The translations under genes were made by a program, and so were the position numbers. Shown here in pieces: positions 26,496 to 35,631 of a stretch of 64,000 bases of DNA; the first letter of the stretch is position 1; each line of letters opens with the position of its first letter. The stretch is taken from positions 5,518,001 to 5,582,000 of the forward strand of contig NZ_JAUSVA010000002.1 in assembly GCF_030813695.1 (NCBI RefSeq). The letters are read 5' to 3'. This DNA is from Kitasatospora herbaricolor (lineage in GTDB: Bacteria; Actinomycetota; Actinomycetes; Streptomycetales; Streptomycetaceae). Below the pieces are notes generated by a model, which saw only the letters and a program-made list of their open reading frames with translations, had not been told where the DNA came from and made no database searches.

Positions 26496-27221
26496 GTGGC
26501 CGTGATCGGTCCGGTGCTGGGTGCGGTGGCCGGGTTGGCGGCGGCTCCGCTGCTGCGCGCGGTGGTGGTGCGCCACGCCGTGCCGACGGCGGAGGAGCCC
26601 TTGCGGACGGCCTGCCCGGCCTGCGGGCGGCCGGTGGCGGCGCTGGCGCCGACCGGCCGGTGCCGCGGGTGCGGCGGGCGGCTCGGCCCGGGCGCGGGCC
26701 AGGTCGAGCTGGCCGCGGCGGGTGCCGCGGCCCTGGTGCTGGCGGCGGCCGCGCCGGCGGAGGGCCTGCTGCTGCTCTGGGCGGTGCTCTGCGGGGTGCC
26801 GCTCGGCTTCGTGGACGGCGCGGTGCGTCGGCTGCCGGACCGCGTGACCGGCTGCCTCGGGGCGGGCGTCGCCCTGCTGCTGGTGCCGGCGGCGTTCGCG
26901 GACGGGCACCCCGGGGTGCTGCTGCGCTGCCTGCTGGTGGCGCTGGTGGCCGGCGCGCTGTTCGAGCTGCCGGCCTGGTTCGGCCAGATCGGCCTCGGTG
27001 ACGCGAAGCTGGCGCTCGGCCTGGGGGCGCTGCTCGGCTTCTACGGGTGGGGCCCCGCCTTCGTGGCGCTCTTCCTGGCCTCGGCGCTGGGCGCGCTCTG
27101 GGGCACCGGCCGGGCGGGCGTGGAGCTGGTCCGGCGCCGGCCGGTGCGCGGGCTGGAGATTCCGTACGGCCCGTTCATGCTGCTGGGCACGCTCGGCGCC
27201 GTCCTGCTGGCCCAGCGCTGA
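26496..27221 (+). CDS. Prepilin peptidase (A24 family)
   Basis: 241-aa integral membrane aspartic peptidase. The two catalytic aspartates fit FVDGAVRRLPDR (first) and GLGDAK (second, GxGD motif). A cytosolic zinc-binding loop with paired CxxC (ACPACGRPV and GRCRGCGGR) lies near the N-terminus, as in full-length PilD-type enzymes. GTG start at 26496. No pilin or secretion genes are nearby, so its substrate (Flp/type IV-like prepilins elsewhere) is unknown. Divergent from the lipoprotein gene. Confidence 0.88.
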   Translation: MAVIGPVLGAVAGLAAAPLLRAVVVRHAVPTAEEPLRTACPACGRPVAALAPTGRCRGCGGRLGPGAGQVELAAAGAAALVLAAAAPAEGLLLLWAVLCGVPLGFVDGAVRRLPDRVTGCLGAGVALLLVPAAFADGHPGVLLRCLLVALVAGALFELPAWFGQIGLGDAKLALGLGALLGFYGWGPAFVALFLASALGALWGTGRAGVELVRRRPVRGLEIPYGPFMLLGTLGAVLLAQR

Positions 27222-27290
27222 CCCCGGCCCCGGCCCCGGCCCCCGGGGGCCGGGCGCCGTCGCGCCGGGTGCGCCGGCCCGGACGCGGTC

Positions 27291-27325
27291 GGGGCCCGCC
27301 GCACCTGGTAGGTGCGACGGGCCCC
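27291..27325. terminator. Terminator between prepilin peptidase and chitinase genes
   Basis: A 16-bp stem with one mismatch (27291-27306 with 27310-27325) between the two convergent genes. Confidence 0.7.
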
Positions 27326-27374
27326 GCCGTGGGCGCGCGGACTCCACCCTCAAGGAGCGGCGCGCCGGGGAGAG

Positions 27375-28988
27375 TTACGGCATGTTGTGGACGTAGCTGC
27401 CCACGTTGTTGGAGAAGTCGTTGTTGTTGGCCGCGTCCCAGTTGGTGGACCAGGTCATGACGCCGCGGATGGTCGGCCACTTGGCCGGCGGGACGAAGCT
27501 GCCGCAGTGGTTGCCGGTGGCCAGGCAGTCCAGCGCGTTGTTGACCACGGTGGAGGAGACGTAGCCGCTGCCCGCGCCCTTGGTGGACGCCGGGACGCCG
27601 ATGCCGACCTGGTCGGGCCGCAGGCCGCCCTGGATGTGGGTGCAGATCTGGGCGGTGATGAAGTCGATGCTGCCCTGGTTGTAGACCTTGCCGTCGCAGC
27701 CGTTCATGCCACCCGAGTTGTAGAACTGGGTGTTGACGACGGTCAGGATGTCCTTGACGTTCAGCGCCAGCTGGAAGTAGTTGCCGGCGGTGCTGTACAT
27801 CCCGATGGTCTCGGGGGCCATGGTCAGGATGAAGCCGGAGCCGACCTTGCCCGCCAGGGTGTGCAGCGACTGCGCCATGTAGGTGGCGTCGACGCCGTTC
27901 TCGAGGTCGATGTCGACCCCGTCGAAGCCGTACTGCTGGATCAGCGCGTACGCGTTGTTGGCGAAGGTGGTCGCGGCGGCGGCGTTGGCGACGCTGATCG
28001 CGCCGTTCTGCCCGCCGACCGAGAGGACGACCTTCTTGCCGGCCGCGCGCTTGGCCGCGATGTCGGCCTTGAAGTCGGCGTCGGTGTAGCCGCCGAGCGC
28101 GGTGGAGAGCTTCGGGTCCAGGGTGAAGCTGATCCCGCCGGGCGTGGCGGTGGCGTCGGCGAAGGACACCGCGATGATGTCGTACGCGCTCTGCACGTCG
28201 CGCAGGCGCTGGACGGTGGCGCCGTTGTCGAAGTTCTGCCAGTAGCCGGTCACCGCGTGCTTGGGCAGCCCGGTGGCGGGCTGGGTGGGCGTGGCCGTCG
28301 CGGTGGGCGTGGCGGTCGCGGTCGGCGAGGCGGTGGCCGTGGGGGAGGCCGTGGAGGTCGGCGACTTGGTGGCCGTCGGGGAGCTGGTGGCCGTGGGCGA
28401 GCTGGTCGCGGTCGGCGAGGCGGTCGGGGTGACCGTCGGGGTCGGCGAGGCGGTGCCGGCCGGGCCGGTCAGGGTGATGTCGTCGGCGCCGTAGGCGGCC
28501 TGGCCGTACCAGCCGTGCACGTAGAGCGTGACGGTGTTGGTGCTGGCGCCGGTGGTGAAGGTGGTGCTGAGCTGGTTCCAGGTGCTCTGGTTCGACCAGG
28601 TGCTCGGGTCGGTGCCGCCGGTGCCGCTGGCACCGAGGTAGACGTACGGGCCCTGGACCCAACCGCTCAGCGTGTAGCTGGTGTTGGGGAGCACGGAGAC
28701 GGTCTGGCGGCACTCGGCGGTGTCGCCGGCGCCCGGGGTCGCCTTGAGCGCGCCGGTGCCGGAGTGGACCGGGGTGCTGACCGCGCTCGTGGCGCCGACA
28801 CAGCTCCAGCCGGTGAGGCCGCTCTCGAAGCCGCCGTTGGCCGCCACGTTGCCGACGGCGGCGCTGGCGCCGCCCGCGAACAGGGCCAGGCCGGTGCCGG
28901 CCAGCGCGAGGGCCGTGGTGCCGGCCGCGAGGGCGGGCAGGGTGCTTCGCCGGCGCTTGTGCGCGGGCTGGTTCAGCGTACGGGCCAT
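27375..28988 (-). CDS. Secreted GH18 chitinase with N-terminal carbohydrate-binding module
   Basis: 537-aa secreted chitinase. A signal peptide (KRRRSTLPALAAGTTALALA...) ends near GASAAV (about 44). Next comes a beta-sandwich CBM-like domain (NGGFESGLTGWSC to DDITLTGPAG), then a Thr/Pro/Ser-rich repeat linker of TATxSP units (about residues 178-240) and the GH18 barrel with the catalytic motif DGVDIDLE (about 357-364) and VVLSVGGQNG. It degrades chitin to oligosaccharides. ATG at 28988 follows AGGAGC. A DasR-type operator lies 139 bases upstream, predicting repression relieved by glucosamine-6-phosphate. The S. coelicolor gene at this locus is, from memory, a family-18 chitinase too. Confidence 0.93.
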   Translation of the reverse strand: MARTLNQPAHKRRRSTLPALAAGTTALALAGTGLALFAGGASAAVGNVAANGGFESGLTGWSCVGATSAVSTPVHSGTGALKATPGAGDTAECRQTVSVLPNTSYTLSGWVQGPYVYLGASGTGGTDPSTWSNQSTWNQLSTTFTTGASTNTVTLYVHGWYGQAAYGADDITLTGPAGTASPTPTVTPTASPTATSSPTATSSPTATKSPTSTASPTATASPTATATPTATATPTQPATGLPKHAVTGYWQNFDNGATVQRLRDVQSAYDIIAVSFADATATPGGISFTLDPKLSTALGGYTDADFKADIAAKRAAGKKVVLSVGGQNGAISVANAAAATTFANNAYALIQQYGFDGVDIDLENGVDATYMAQSLHTLAGKVGSGFILTMAPETIGMYSTAGNYFQLALNVKDILTVVNTQFYNSGGMNGCDGKVYNQGSIDFITAQICTHIQGGLRPDQVGIGVPASTKGAGSGYVSSTVVNNALDCLATGNHCGSFVPPAKWPTIRGVMTWSTNWDAANNNDFSNNVGSYVHNMP

Positions 28989-29126
28989 GCTGTCGACGCT
29001 CCTGGGGGAGGAGGGAGCGGCCGCCGCGGTGGGGGGCGCGGCGGCCGCGTTGTGGGGGAGGGGAGGTCCGCGAAAAGCTGTGGGGGTGGGGCGGCGTGGG
29101 GAGTGCGCTCGCCCTTGGACACACAA

Positions 29127-29142
29127 GCTGGACTAGACCAAT
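29127..29142. promoter_or_regulatory. DasR-responsive element (dre) upstream of the chitinase gene
   Basis: GCTGGACTAGACCAAT (29127-29142) matches the DasR consensus ACTGGTCTAGACCAGT at 13 of 16 positions and keeps the central CTAGACCA. DasR is the GntR regulator of N-acetylglucosamine use in Streptomyces. Its place in the chitinase promoter region fits the known regulon. Confidence 0.75.
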
Positions 29143-29342
29143 GGGGGTCGTCAAGCACCCGGAACCGACTTACGGGTCCCTTAAGGAAGCGGAGACCATT
29201 CCGTATCCGACCGGGTTCGCCCGCCGACCCGCCGCCGTACACCCGGCGCTACCGGACCGTAACCGGACCGGGACCTGCGGCTTTACCGAGTGGCACCGCG
29301 CGGGAGTAGGCTGCGCGCGGGGGTTGTACGCACCCCAAGGGA

Positions 29343-30161
29343 ATGAGCACGGAGGGGCCGGAAGCCATGGGTCTGCGCGATGTCGTCGAACGCACGCCGG
29401 GTCTGCGCACCCTGCTGGACGGTATGTACGGCCTGTACGGCCGCCGGGTCGAGGTGCACCTCGCCCGCACGCCCCACCACATCGGCGTGATCCTCGACGG
29501 GAACCGGCGCTGGGCCAAGGCCACCGGCGGCACCACCGCGTACGGCCACCAGCGCGGCGCCGACAAGATCAGCGAGTTCCTGGGCTGGTGCGACGAGACC
29601 CACGTCAAGGTCGTCACCCTGTGGATGCTCTCCACCGACAACCTCTCCCGGCCGGCCGAGGAGCTCGTCCCGCTGCTCGGGATCATCGAGGACGCCGTCA
29701 CCGGCCTCGCCGACGCCCGCCGCTGGAAGGTCAACCCGGTGGGCGCCCTCGACCTGCTCCCCCAGCACACCGCCGACGTGCTCAAGCGCGCCGCCCAGGA
29801 CACCGCCCACATCGACGGGATCACCGTCAACGTGGCGGTCGGCTACGGCGGCCGGCACGAGATCGCCGACGCCGTCCGCTCGCTGCTCCAGGAGCACGCC
29901 GGCCGCGGCACCTCGATCGAGGAGCTGGCCGAGGTGCTGGACGTCGAGCACATCGCCGAGCACCTCTACACCAAGGGCCAGCCCGACCCCGACCTGGTGA
30001 TCCGCACCTCCGGCGAGCAGCGCCTGTCCGGCTTCCTGCTCTGGCAGAGCGCCCACAGCGAGTTCTACTTCTGCGAGGCGTACTGGCCGGCCTTCCGCAA
30101 GGTCGACTTCCTGCGGGCGCTGCGCGACTTCCAGCAGCGCAACCGGCGCCTCGGACTCTGA
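29343..30161 (+). CDS. Isoprenyl transferase (short- or long-chain cis-prenyl diphosphate synthase)
   Basis: 272-aa cis-prenyltransferase that extends prenyl diphosphates with IPP, supplying lipid carriers for the cell wall. The diphosphate/Mg site is HHIGVILDGNRRWAKATG, followed by YGHQRGADKISEFLGWC, and the C-terminal IPP-binding segment LVIRTSGEQRLSGFLLWQSA and EFYF. Starts: ATG 29343 (AAGGGA) or ATG 29367 behind GGAGGGG. Streptomycetes have more than one such enzyme; the chain length (farnesyl versus polyprenyl) cannot be decided here. Followed by phoH in the same direction. Confidence 0.9.
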   Translation: MSTEGPEAMGLRDVVERTPGLRTLLDGMYGLYGRRVEVHLARTPHHIGVILDGNRRWAKATGGTTAYGHQRGADKISEFLGWCDETHVKVVTLWMLSTDNLSRPAEELVPLLGIIEDAVTGLADARRWKVNPVGALDLLPQHTADVLKRAAQDTAHIDGITVNVAVGYGGRHEIADAVRSLLQEHAGRGTSIEELAEVLDVEHIAEHLYTKGQPDPDLVIRTSGEQRLSGFLLWQSAHSEFYFCEAYWPAFRKVDFLRALRDFQQRNRRLGL

Positions 30162-30492
30162 CCGGGGATCCGCCCGGGCGCCTTGCCGCCGCCCGTCCCT
30201 GGACCGACCCGTCCCGCCGCCGCGTCCCGCCGCCGGCCGGGTCGACCCGGGCCCGTCCGGCACCCGATCCCGGGGTTCCTCGGGAGCTGACGGCCTGTGG
30301 GGCGTCCGAAGGGCTGACGTACCCGCCGGGGGTGTGGGCAAACGTTCACCAGGAATGATCCGTCAGTTCTTCCCGGCGCGAATGCACACCCCCTCGCCTG
30401 GGAATACTCGGATCAGACCGGTACCTAGGCCACCGGGGCCGCGGGGGCCGGTATGCCGCGGGTGACGCAGGGTCATCCGCCCTGGAGGCCTA
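30162..30492. other. Gene-free region before phoH
   Basis: 331 GC-rich bases between two co-directional genes; presumably carries the phoH promoter (AT-richer around 30370-30430). I see no hairpin terminator, riboswitch or small gene in it. Confidence 0.4.
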
Positions 30493-31827
30493 GTGGTCAG
30501 TTCCAAGAGCCGCCGGACACCAGACCGGCGCACGTACGTTCTCGACACCAGCGTGCTCCTGGCAGACCCTCTCGCCATGACGCGCTTCGAGGAGCACGAG
30601 GTCGTCCTGCCGGTGGTCGTGGTCACCGAGCTGGAGGCCAAGCGGCACCACCCCGAGCTGGGCTACTTCGCCCGCCAGGCACTGCGCCTGCTCGACGACT
30701 ACCGGATCCGGCACGGCCGCCTCGACGAGCCGATCCCGGTGGGCGAACTCGGCGGCACCATCCGGGTGGAACTCAACCACTCGGACACGTCGATACTGCC
30801 CGCCGGCTACCGCATCGGCGGCGGCGAGGCGGACACCCGCATCCTCGCCGTCGCCCGCAACCTGCAGGCCGAGGGCTACGACGTCACCGTCGTCTCCAAG
30901 GACCTCCCCCTGCGCATCAAGGCCAGCTCGGTCGGCCTGCTCGCCGAGGAGTACCGCGCCGAACTCGCCGCCACCTCCGGCTGGACCGGCATGTCCGAAC
31001 TCCACGTCACCGGCGACCAGGTCGACGCCCTCTTCGGCGCCGGCCACGACCACACCGTCGAGGTCGACGGCGTCCAGGACCTCCCCGTCCACACCGGACT
31101 CGTCCTCACCTCCGAACGAGGCCGGGCCCTGGGCCGCGTCGCCGGCGACGGCCGCGTACGCCTGGTCCGCGGCGACCGCGAAGCCTTCGGCCTGCGCGGA
31201 CGCAGCGCCGAACAACGCGTCGCCCTCGACCTGCTCCTCGACCCCGAGGTCGGCATCGTCTCCATGGGCGGACGCGCCGGCACCGGCAAGTCCGCCCTCG
31301 CCCTGTGCGCCGGACTCGAAGCCGTGCTGGAACGCCAGCAGCACCGCAAGGTCATGGTCTTCCGCCCGCTCTACGCCGTCGGCGGCCAGGAACTCGGCTA
31401 CCTGCCCGGCTCCGAGTCGGAGAAGATGAGCCCCTGGGCCCAGGCCGTCTTCGACACCCTCTCCGCCGTCACCAGCCCCGACGTGATCGAGGAGGTCATC
31501 TCCCGCGGCATGCTGGAGGTCCTGCCCCTCACCCACATCCGCGGCCGCTCCCTGCACGACGCCTTCGTGATCGTCGACGAGGCCCAGTCCCTGGAGCGCA
31601 ACGTGCTCCTCACCGTCCTCTCCCGGATCGGCCAGGGCTCCCGCGTCGTCCTCACCCACGACGTCGCCCAGCGCGACAACCTCAGAGTGGGCCGCCACGA
31701 CGGCGTCGTCGCCGTCGTCGAGAAGCTGAAGGGCCATCCGCTGTTCGCCCACATCACCCTCACCCGCTCCGAACGCTCCCCCATCGCCGCCCTCGTCACC
31801 GAGATGCTGGAGGACATCCAGCCCTAG
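30493..31827 (+). CDS. PhoH family ATPase with PIN domain (PhoH2)
   Basis: 444-aa fusion protein. Residues about 14-150 form a PIN ribonuclease domain (YVLDTSVLLADP, VVTELEAKRHHPELG, then ADTRILAVARNL and VVSKDLPLRIKA with acidic residues), and about 220-440 a PhoH P-loop ATPase (Walker A GGRAGTGKSALAL, Walker B VIVDEAQSLERN). PhoH2 proteins act as ATP-dependent RNA helicase/nucleases. GTG at 30493 has TGGAGG upstream and gives the conserved start of Streptomyces homologues. A strong terminator follows. Confidence 0.93.
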   Translation: MVSSKSRRTPDRRTYVLDTSVLLADPLAMTRFEEHEVVLPVVVVTELEAKRHHPELGYFARQALRLLDDYRIRHGRLDEPIPVGELGGTIRVELNHSDTSILPAGYRIGGGEADTRILAVARNLQAEGYDVTVVSKDLPLRIKASSVGLLAEEYRAELAATSGWTGMSELHVTGDQVDALFGAGHDHTVEVDGVQDLPVHTGLVLTSERGRALGRVAGDGRVRLVRGDREAFGLRGRSAEQRVALDLLLDPEVGIVSMGGRAGTGKSALALCAGLEAVLERQQHRKVMVFRPLYAVGGQELGYLPGSESEKMSPWAQAVFDTLSAVTSPDVIEEVISRGMLEVLPLTHIRGRSLHDAFVIVDEAQSLERNVLLTVLSRIGQGSRVVLTHDVAQRDNLRVGRHDGVVAVVEKLKGHPLFAHITLTRSERSPIAALVTEMLEDIQP

Positions 31828-32343
31828 GCCGGAGCGGCTCGGAGCGGCCCGGGTCCTGGCCCGGCGCAGGTCGGGCAAATCGGGTGTAACGGTTCATAGT
31901 GGGTCAATTCGCAGCGTGGGGCCCGCCCTTGAGAGGGCGGGCCCCACGTTTGTCATCACATCGGACCGCCAGCTGTCCGCCGAACGGCGAAATTCCTCGC
32001 CCCGGAGGATTGTGAGATGCGCCACGCAGACGGGAATTGCGCCGGAGATGCCCGGTGCGGCATGGTGAGTTCCCTGTCAGGCCCCGCGTACGGCACGACA
32101 GGGCCCCTTCGCCGGGGTCCGCGTCACCCAGACGGTGACGATGTGTGCGAAATGCCCGCCAACTCCGGTCGGTGGGAGGACAACTGAAAACCTGAGCCGT
32201 ACGCCGCCCGATTCACACGTCCTGCCGACCACCTCGGCCGGGCGCCGGGCCAGCACCTCCCGTGACCAGCTCGGCGGAGGACAGTGCCAAGGGGCATGTT
32301 GCGCCCGTACGGTCACGCATGGGCGATGCTGGAAGGAAACCAT
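31828..32343. other. Intergenic region with terminator and long leader
   Basis: 516 bases. The terminator of phoH occupies 31915-31948. The remaining 390 bases form a long leader or promoter region for the following lytic enzyme gene. In Streptomyces such genes can carry c-di-AMP (ydaO) riboswitches; I looked for its conserved GGTGAATCC- and GGGGAACC-like elements and did not find them. Confidence 0.5.
31915..31948 (+). terminator. Terminator after phoH
   Basis: Perfect 15-bp stem (31915-31929 with 31934-31948), four-base loop, followed by TTTGT: a classical intrinsic terminator. Confidence 0.88.
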
Positions 32344-33063
32344 GTGACTCGGATCTCGGTCCGGGGAGTCGCTGTGGCCTCCGCCACCGTCGTCACCGCA
32401 GTCGGTGCCGTCGCGGGTGTGGCCTCGGGCAGCGAGGGCAAGGCCGCTCAGACGGTCGATGTCGCAGGCGCGACCCTGCTTGCCGACGTCCCCTCAGGCG
32501 CCCAGGCGCAGACCATAAGCGACAACTTCAGCCACCAGGCCTCCGCCCAGCAGGCCTCCGCCGACGCTGCCGCCAAGAAGGCCGCGGAGGAAGCCGCGCG
32601 CCAGAAGGCCGCGGCCGACGCCCAGGCCAAGGCGGACGCGGACAAGGCCGCCGCCCAGGCCGCCCAGGCCGCCGAGGAGAAGCGGAAGGCCGACGAGGCC
32701 GCCGCGAACCGCTCCAAGGCGCGCTCGGCGATGGCCGCGGTCGAGAGCTCGGCCCCGCCGGTCTCGGTCAGCCCGGGTTCGGTGCAGGAGCTCGCCCAGC
32801 AGATCATCGGGAACGACACGCAGTTCCAGTGCTTCAGCCAGATCGTGAAGCGCGAGAGCGGCTGGAACTACACGGCCACCAACGCGAGCTCCGGCGCGTA
32901 CGGCCTGGTCCAGGCGCTGCCGGGCAGCAAGATGGCCTCGGCCGGCGCCGACTGGCGCACCAACCCCGCGACGCAGATCAAGTGGGGTCTCGGCTACATG
33001 AACAGCCGCTACGGCAGCCCTTGCGGTGCCTGGTCGTTCTGGCAGTCGCACCACTGGTACTAG
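32344..33063 (+). CDS. Secreted transglycosylase SLT-like cell-wall enzyme
   Basis: 239-aa exported protein. A signal segment (VAVASATVVTAVGAVAGVASG) is followed by a long Ala/Lys/Glu/Gln-rich helix (about residues 60-135, likely coiled coil) and a C-terminal lysozyme/SLT-like domain: FSQIVKRESGWNYTATNASS with the probable catalytic Glu, GAYGLVQALPGSKM and YMNSRYGSPCGAWSFWQSHH. It should cut peptidoglycan glycan strands during growth or germination. The GTG at 32344 has GGAAGGA upstream; the frame upstream to 32284 is not used. Terminated by the palindrome at 33137. Confidence 0.88.
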   Translation: MTRISVRGVAVASATVVTAVGAVAGVASGSEGKAAQTVDVAGATLLADVPSGAQAQTISDNFSHQASAQQASADAAAKKAAEEAARQKAAADAQAKADADKAAAQAAQAAEEKRKADEAAANRSKARSAMAAVESSAPPVSVSPGSVQELAQQIIGNDTQFQCFSQIVKRESGWNYTATNASSGAYGLVQALPGSKMASAGADWRTNPATQIKWGLGYMNSRYGSPCGAWSFWQSHHWY

Positions 33064-33602
33064 GCCACTGGTACCCGGCACCGGCCCCGGTGCCAGGAGT
33101 CGCCCGGCAGCTCCTGCCGGCCGGCCCCGACGCTGTCCGGCAAGGCCCCCGACCGTACGGTCGGGGGCCTTGCCGTTCCCGGCGCTCCATGGTGCGAGGA
33201 CCGTCCGTCGGGCGGGCCGCGCCGCCCGGGCTGCGCTGACCAGTGCGCGCGGACGGTGCGGTCCTGGGTGCGGACGCGGGGCGCGGGAAGGGGTCCTGGT
33301 TGCTTCCTGCACCTGCCGGTCCGCCGGCGGTTGGTCCGACGGACCACTCCCGCCGTCGGCCCGCCGTCGGCCCGGAGTGCTCCTTCGTTCGGGTACCTCC
33401 CCTGCCCTCGGGCGCCTGAAACCACCAGTTTCGATGGGTTTGTGACGATTTTCCCGCCCGATGACCGCCGGCTCGGGACACCAACCCACCGGCCACCCGG
33501 ACCTGCCCCGCACCGGCCGGGTAGCGTCTTCACCGACAGCCGTGGCGACACCCACGGCGTACCGCCCGGAACGGCGGTCCGACGGGGAGCGGGTAGGTCC
33601 AG
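33064..33602. other. Intergenic region with terminator
   Basis: 539 bases. The terminator palindrome is at 33137-33172. Further on are short GC-rich direct repeats (CGCCGTCGGCC twice near 33353-33375). No gene is supported; a promoter for the AI-2E family gene must lie towards 33500-33590. Confidence 0.45.
33137..33172 (+). terminator. Terminator after the SLT-like gene
   Basis: Perfect 36-bp palindrome (18-bp arms, centre CGTACG) about 75 bases beyond the stop codon. Confidence 0.82.
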
Positions 33603-35003
33603 ATGGCACGGGGCGGAAAAGCGTTCAGGGCGGCGGCCACCGGGCTGGCCCTGGTGGCCAGGGCGGCCGCCGGGATCGAGCGCCGCCGGCGAGCGGCGAT
33701 CGCCGCCGAACCCGCCGCCACCGGTGCGCGGCCGGCCGGCCCGGCCGCGCACGAGGAGCAGATCCCGCCGCCCCGGCGCCCCGAGACCGAGGAACCACCG
33801 GTGCCCTACCTGCCCACCCACGGCGCCTTCGGCCGCGAGGTGCACCCCGGCCGCCCCGCCACCCCGGCCGAGGCCGTCCCGTGGGGCCTGCGGGTGGCCG
33901 CCGAGTCGACCTGGCGGCTGCTGCTGCTGGGCGCCGCGCTGTACGTGGTCTTCCGGGTCGTCGACATGCTGCGGCTGGTCGCCTTCGCCGTGCTCGCCTC
34001 GCTGCTGATCTCGGCCCTGCTGGAGCCCACCGTCTCCTGGCTGCGCCGGCGCGGGGTGCCGCGCTCGCTGGCCGCCGCCGGCACCTTCCTCAGCGGCCTG
34101 GCCGGCATCGGCCTGGTCGGCTGGTTCGTGGTCTGGCAGGTGACCACCAACCTCCCGTCGGTCACCGTCCGGGTCCAGGACGGCGTCGACAAGCTCCGGG
34201 ACTGGCTGGTGACCGGGCCGCTGCACCTGACCCAGCAGCAGATCAACGACTTCGCGAAGCAGATCACCACCGCGATCAACGCCAACTCGGAGCAGATCAC
34301 GTCCGCCGGCATCACCGGCGCGCAGATCGCCGTCGAGGTGCTGACCGCGATGCTGCTCGCCTTCTTCACCACCTTCTTCCTGCTGTACGACGGCGAGAAG
34401 ATCTGGAACTGGGCGCTGCGCGGCCTGCCGAGGCACTCGCGCTACGCGATGGCCGGCGCCGGCCCCAAGGCCTGGGCGACGCTCACCGCGTACGTCCGGG
34501 GCACCGTCTGCGTGGCCTTCATCGACGCGGTCTGCATCGGGATCGGCATCGAGCTGCTGGGCGTCCCGCTGGCCCTGCCGCTGGCGGTGATCATCTTCCT
34601 CGGGGCGTTCGTCCCGCTGGTCGGGGCGCTGGTCACCGGCACCATCGCGGTCCTGATCGCGGCGGTCACCGAGGGCCCGTTCACGGCGCTGATGGTGCTG
34701 GTGGTGCTGGTCGCCGTGCAGCAGCTCGAAGGGCACATCCTGCAGCCGCTGATCCTCGGCCGCGCCGTCCGGGTCCACCCGCTCGGCGTGGTGCTCGGGG
34801 TCGCGGCCGGCTCGATCGTCGGCGGGATCGGCGGCGCCATCGTCGCCGTCCCGCTGATCGCCGTCACCAACACCGTGGTCACCCACCTGCGCCGCCGCAA
34901 CGAGGCCGGCCAGGAGGTCTTCGTCGCCCTGGAGGCGGCCCGCGAGGCTGCGGCCGCCCGCACGGCGGGCGAGCCGGCGGCGGTGTCCGACCCGGCTCAC
35001 TAG
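33603..35003 (+). CDS. AI-2E family transporter (TqsA/PerM-like)
   Basis: 466-aa membrane protein with a cytoplasmic Pro/Ala-rich N-terminus (about 100 residues) and eight predicted spans in the AI-2E/DUF20 pattern: FAVLASLLISALLEP, a long extracellular helix region (VRVQDGVDKLRDWLV...), TFFLLYDGEKIW, and the conserved end VQQLEGHILQPLILGRAVRVHPLGV. Family members export autoinducers or act as cation antiporters; the substrate here is unknown. ATG at 33603. A shared terminator lies downstream. Confidence 0.87.
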   Translation: MARGGKAFRAAATGLALVARAAAGIERRRRAAIAAEPAATGARPAGPAAHEEQIPPPRRPETEEPPVPYLPTHGAFGREVHPGRPATPAEAVPWGLRVAAESTWRLLLLGAALYVVFRVVDMLRLVAFAVLASLLISALLEPTVSWLRRRGVPRSLAAAGTFLSGLAGIGLVGWFVVWQVTTNLPSVTVRVQDGVDKLRDWLVTGPLHLTQQQINDFAKQITTAINANSEQITSAGITGAQIAVEVLTAMLLAFFTTFFLLYDGEKIWNWALRGLPRHSRYAMAGAGPKAWATLTAYVRGTVCVAFIDAVCIGIGIELLGVPLALPLAVIIFLGAFVPLVGALVTGTIAVLIAAVTEGPFTALMVLVVLVAVQQLEGHILQPLILGRAVRVHPLGVVLGVAAGSIVGGIGGAIVAVPLIAVTNTVVTHLRRRNEAGQEVFVALEAAREAAAARTAGEPAAVSDPAH

Positions 35004-35032
35004 CGGCCGGCCGGCCTCCCGAGGGATGCATG

Positions 35033-35066
35033 CCGAAGGGCCCGCCGGTTCCGGCGGGCCCTTCGG
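35033..35066. terminator. Bidirectional terminator between the AI-2E gene and ahpD
   Basis: Perfect 16-bp stem (35033-35048 with 35051-35066) between convergent genes, with T-run-poor flanks as usual in high-GC genomes. Confidence 0.8.
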
Positions 35067-35085
35067 TGTCGCTGTCGGCGGTGCG

Positions 35086-35628
35086 TCAGGCGGTGACGCT
35101 CGCCAGGACGGCCTCGGAGTCGAGGGTCGCGGCGACGCCCTGGAGGATGGCGGCGATCTTCATCGAGGCCTGGATCACCTCGCGCTCGACGCCGTGCTTG
35201 CGGAGCACGGCCTCGTGCGAGTCCAGGCACTGGCCGCAGCCGTTGATCGCGGAGACCGCGAAGCACCAGAGCTCGAAGTCGGCCTTCTCGACGCCCGGGG
35301 TGCCGATGATGTTCATCCGCAGGCCGGCCCGCATGCTGCTGTACTCCTTGTCGGAGAGCAGGTGCAGCGTCCGGTAGTAGACGTTGTTCATCCCCATCAC
35401 CGCGGCCGCGCCCTTGGCGGCGTCGTACGCGGCCGGGGTGAGGTTGGCCTTGGCCTCGGGCTCCAGCTCGCGCAGGACGGAGGGGCTGCGGGTGGCCATG
35501 GCGCAGGCCAGCACGGTGCCCCAGAGCTGCTGGGCGGGGAGGTCGGAGTTGCCTATGACCGCGCTCAGGTTGAGCTTGAGGTCCTTGGCGTACTCGGGGA
35601 GTGCCGCCTTCAGGTCGTCGAGGGCCAT
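35086..35628 (-). CDS. ahpD: Alkyl hydroperoxide reductase AhpD
   Basis: 180-aa thioredoxin-like reductant for AhpC. The active site is ING-C131-GQ-C134-LDS-H138, with E119 nearby, matching the Mycobacterium tuberculosis enzyme almost position for position (C130, C133, H137). It receives electrons via lipoamide/dihydrolipoamide and regenerates AhpC. It starts 3 bases after the ahpC stop, so the two form an operon, and it should be induced by OxyR under peroxide stress. Confidence 0.95.
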   Translation of the reverse strand: MALDDLKAALPEYAKDLKLNLSAVIGNSDLPAQQLWGTVLACAMATRSPSVLRELEPEAKANLTPAAYDAAKGAAAVMGMNNVYYRTLHLLSDKEYSSMRAGLRMNIIGTPGVEKADFELWCFAVSAINGCGQCLDSHEAVLRKHGVEREVIQASMKIAAILQGVAATLDSEAVLASVTA

Positions 35629-35631
35629 CGG

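Noticed and set aside
28261..28494. Small plus-strand frame of repeated VAVGE units
   Set aside because: It is antisense to the TATxSP repeat linker of the chitinase and has no independent coding support.
31949..32343. c-di-AMP (ydaO) riboswitch in the leader of the lytic enzyme gene
   Set aside because: Long leader and gene type fit, but the conserved riboswitch sequence elements were not found on reading.
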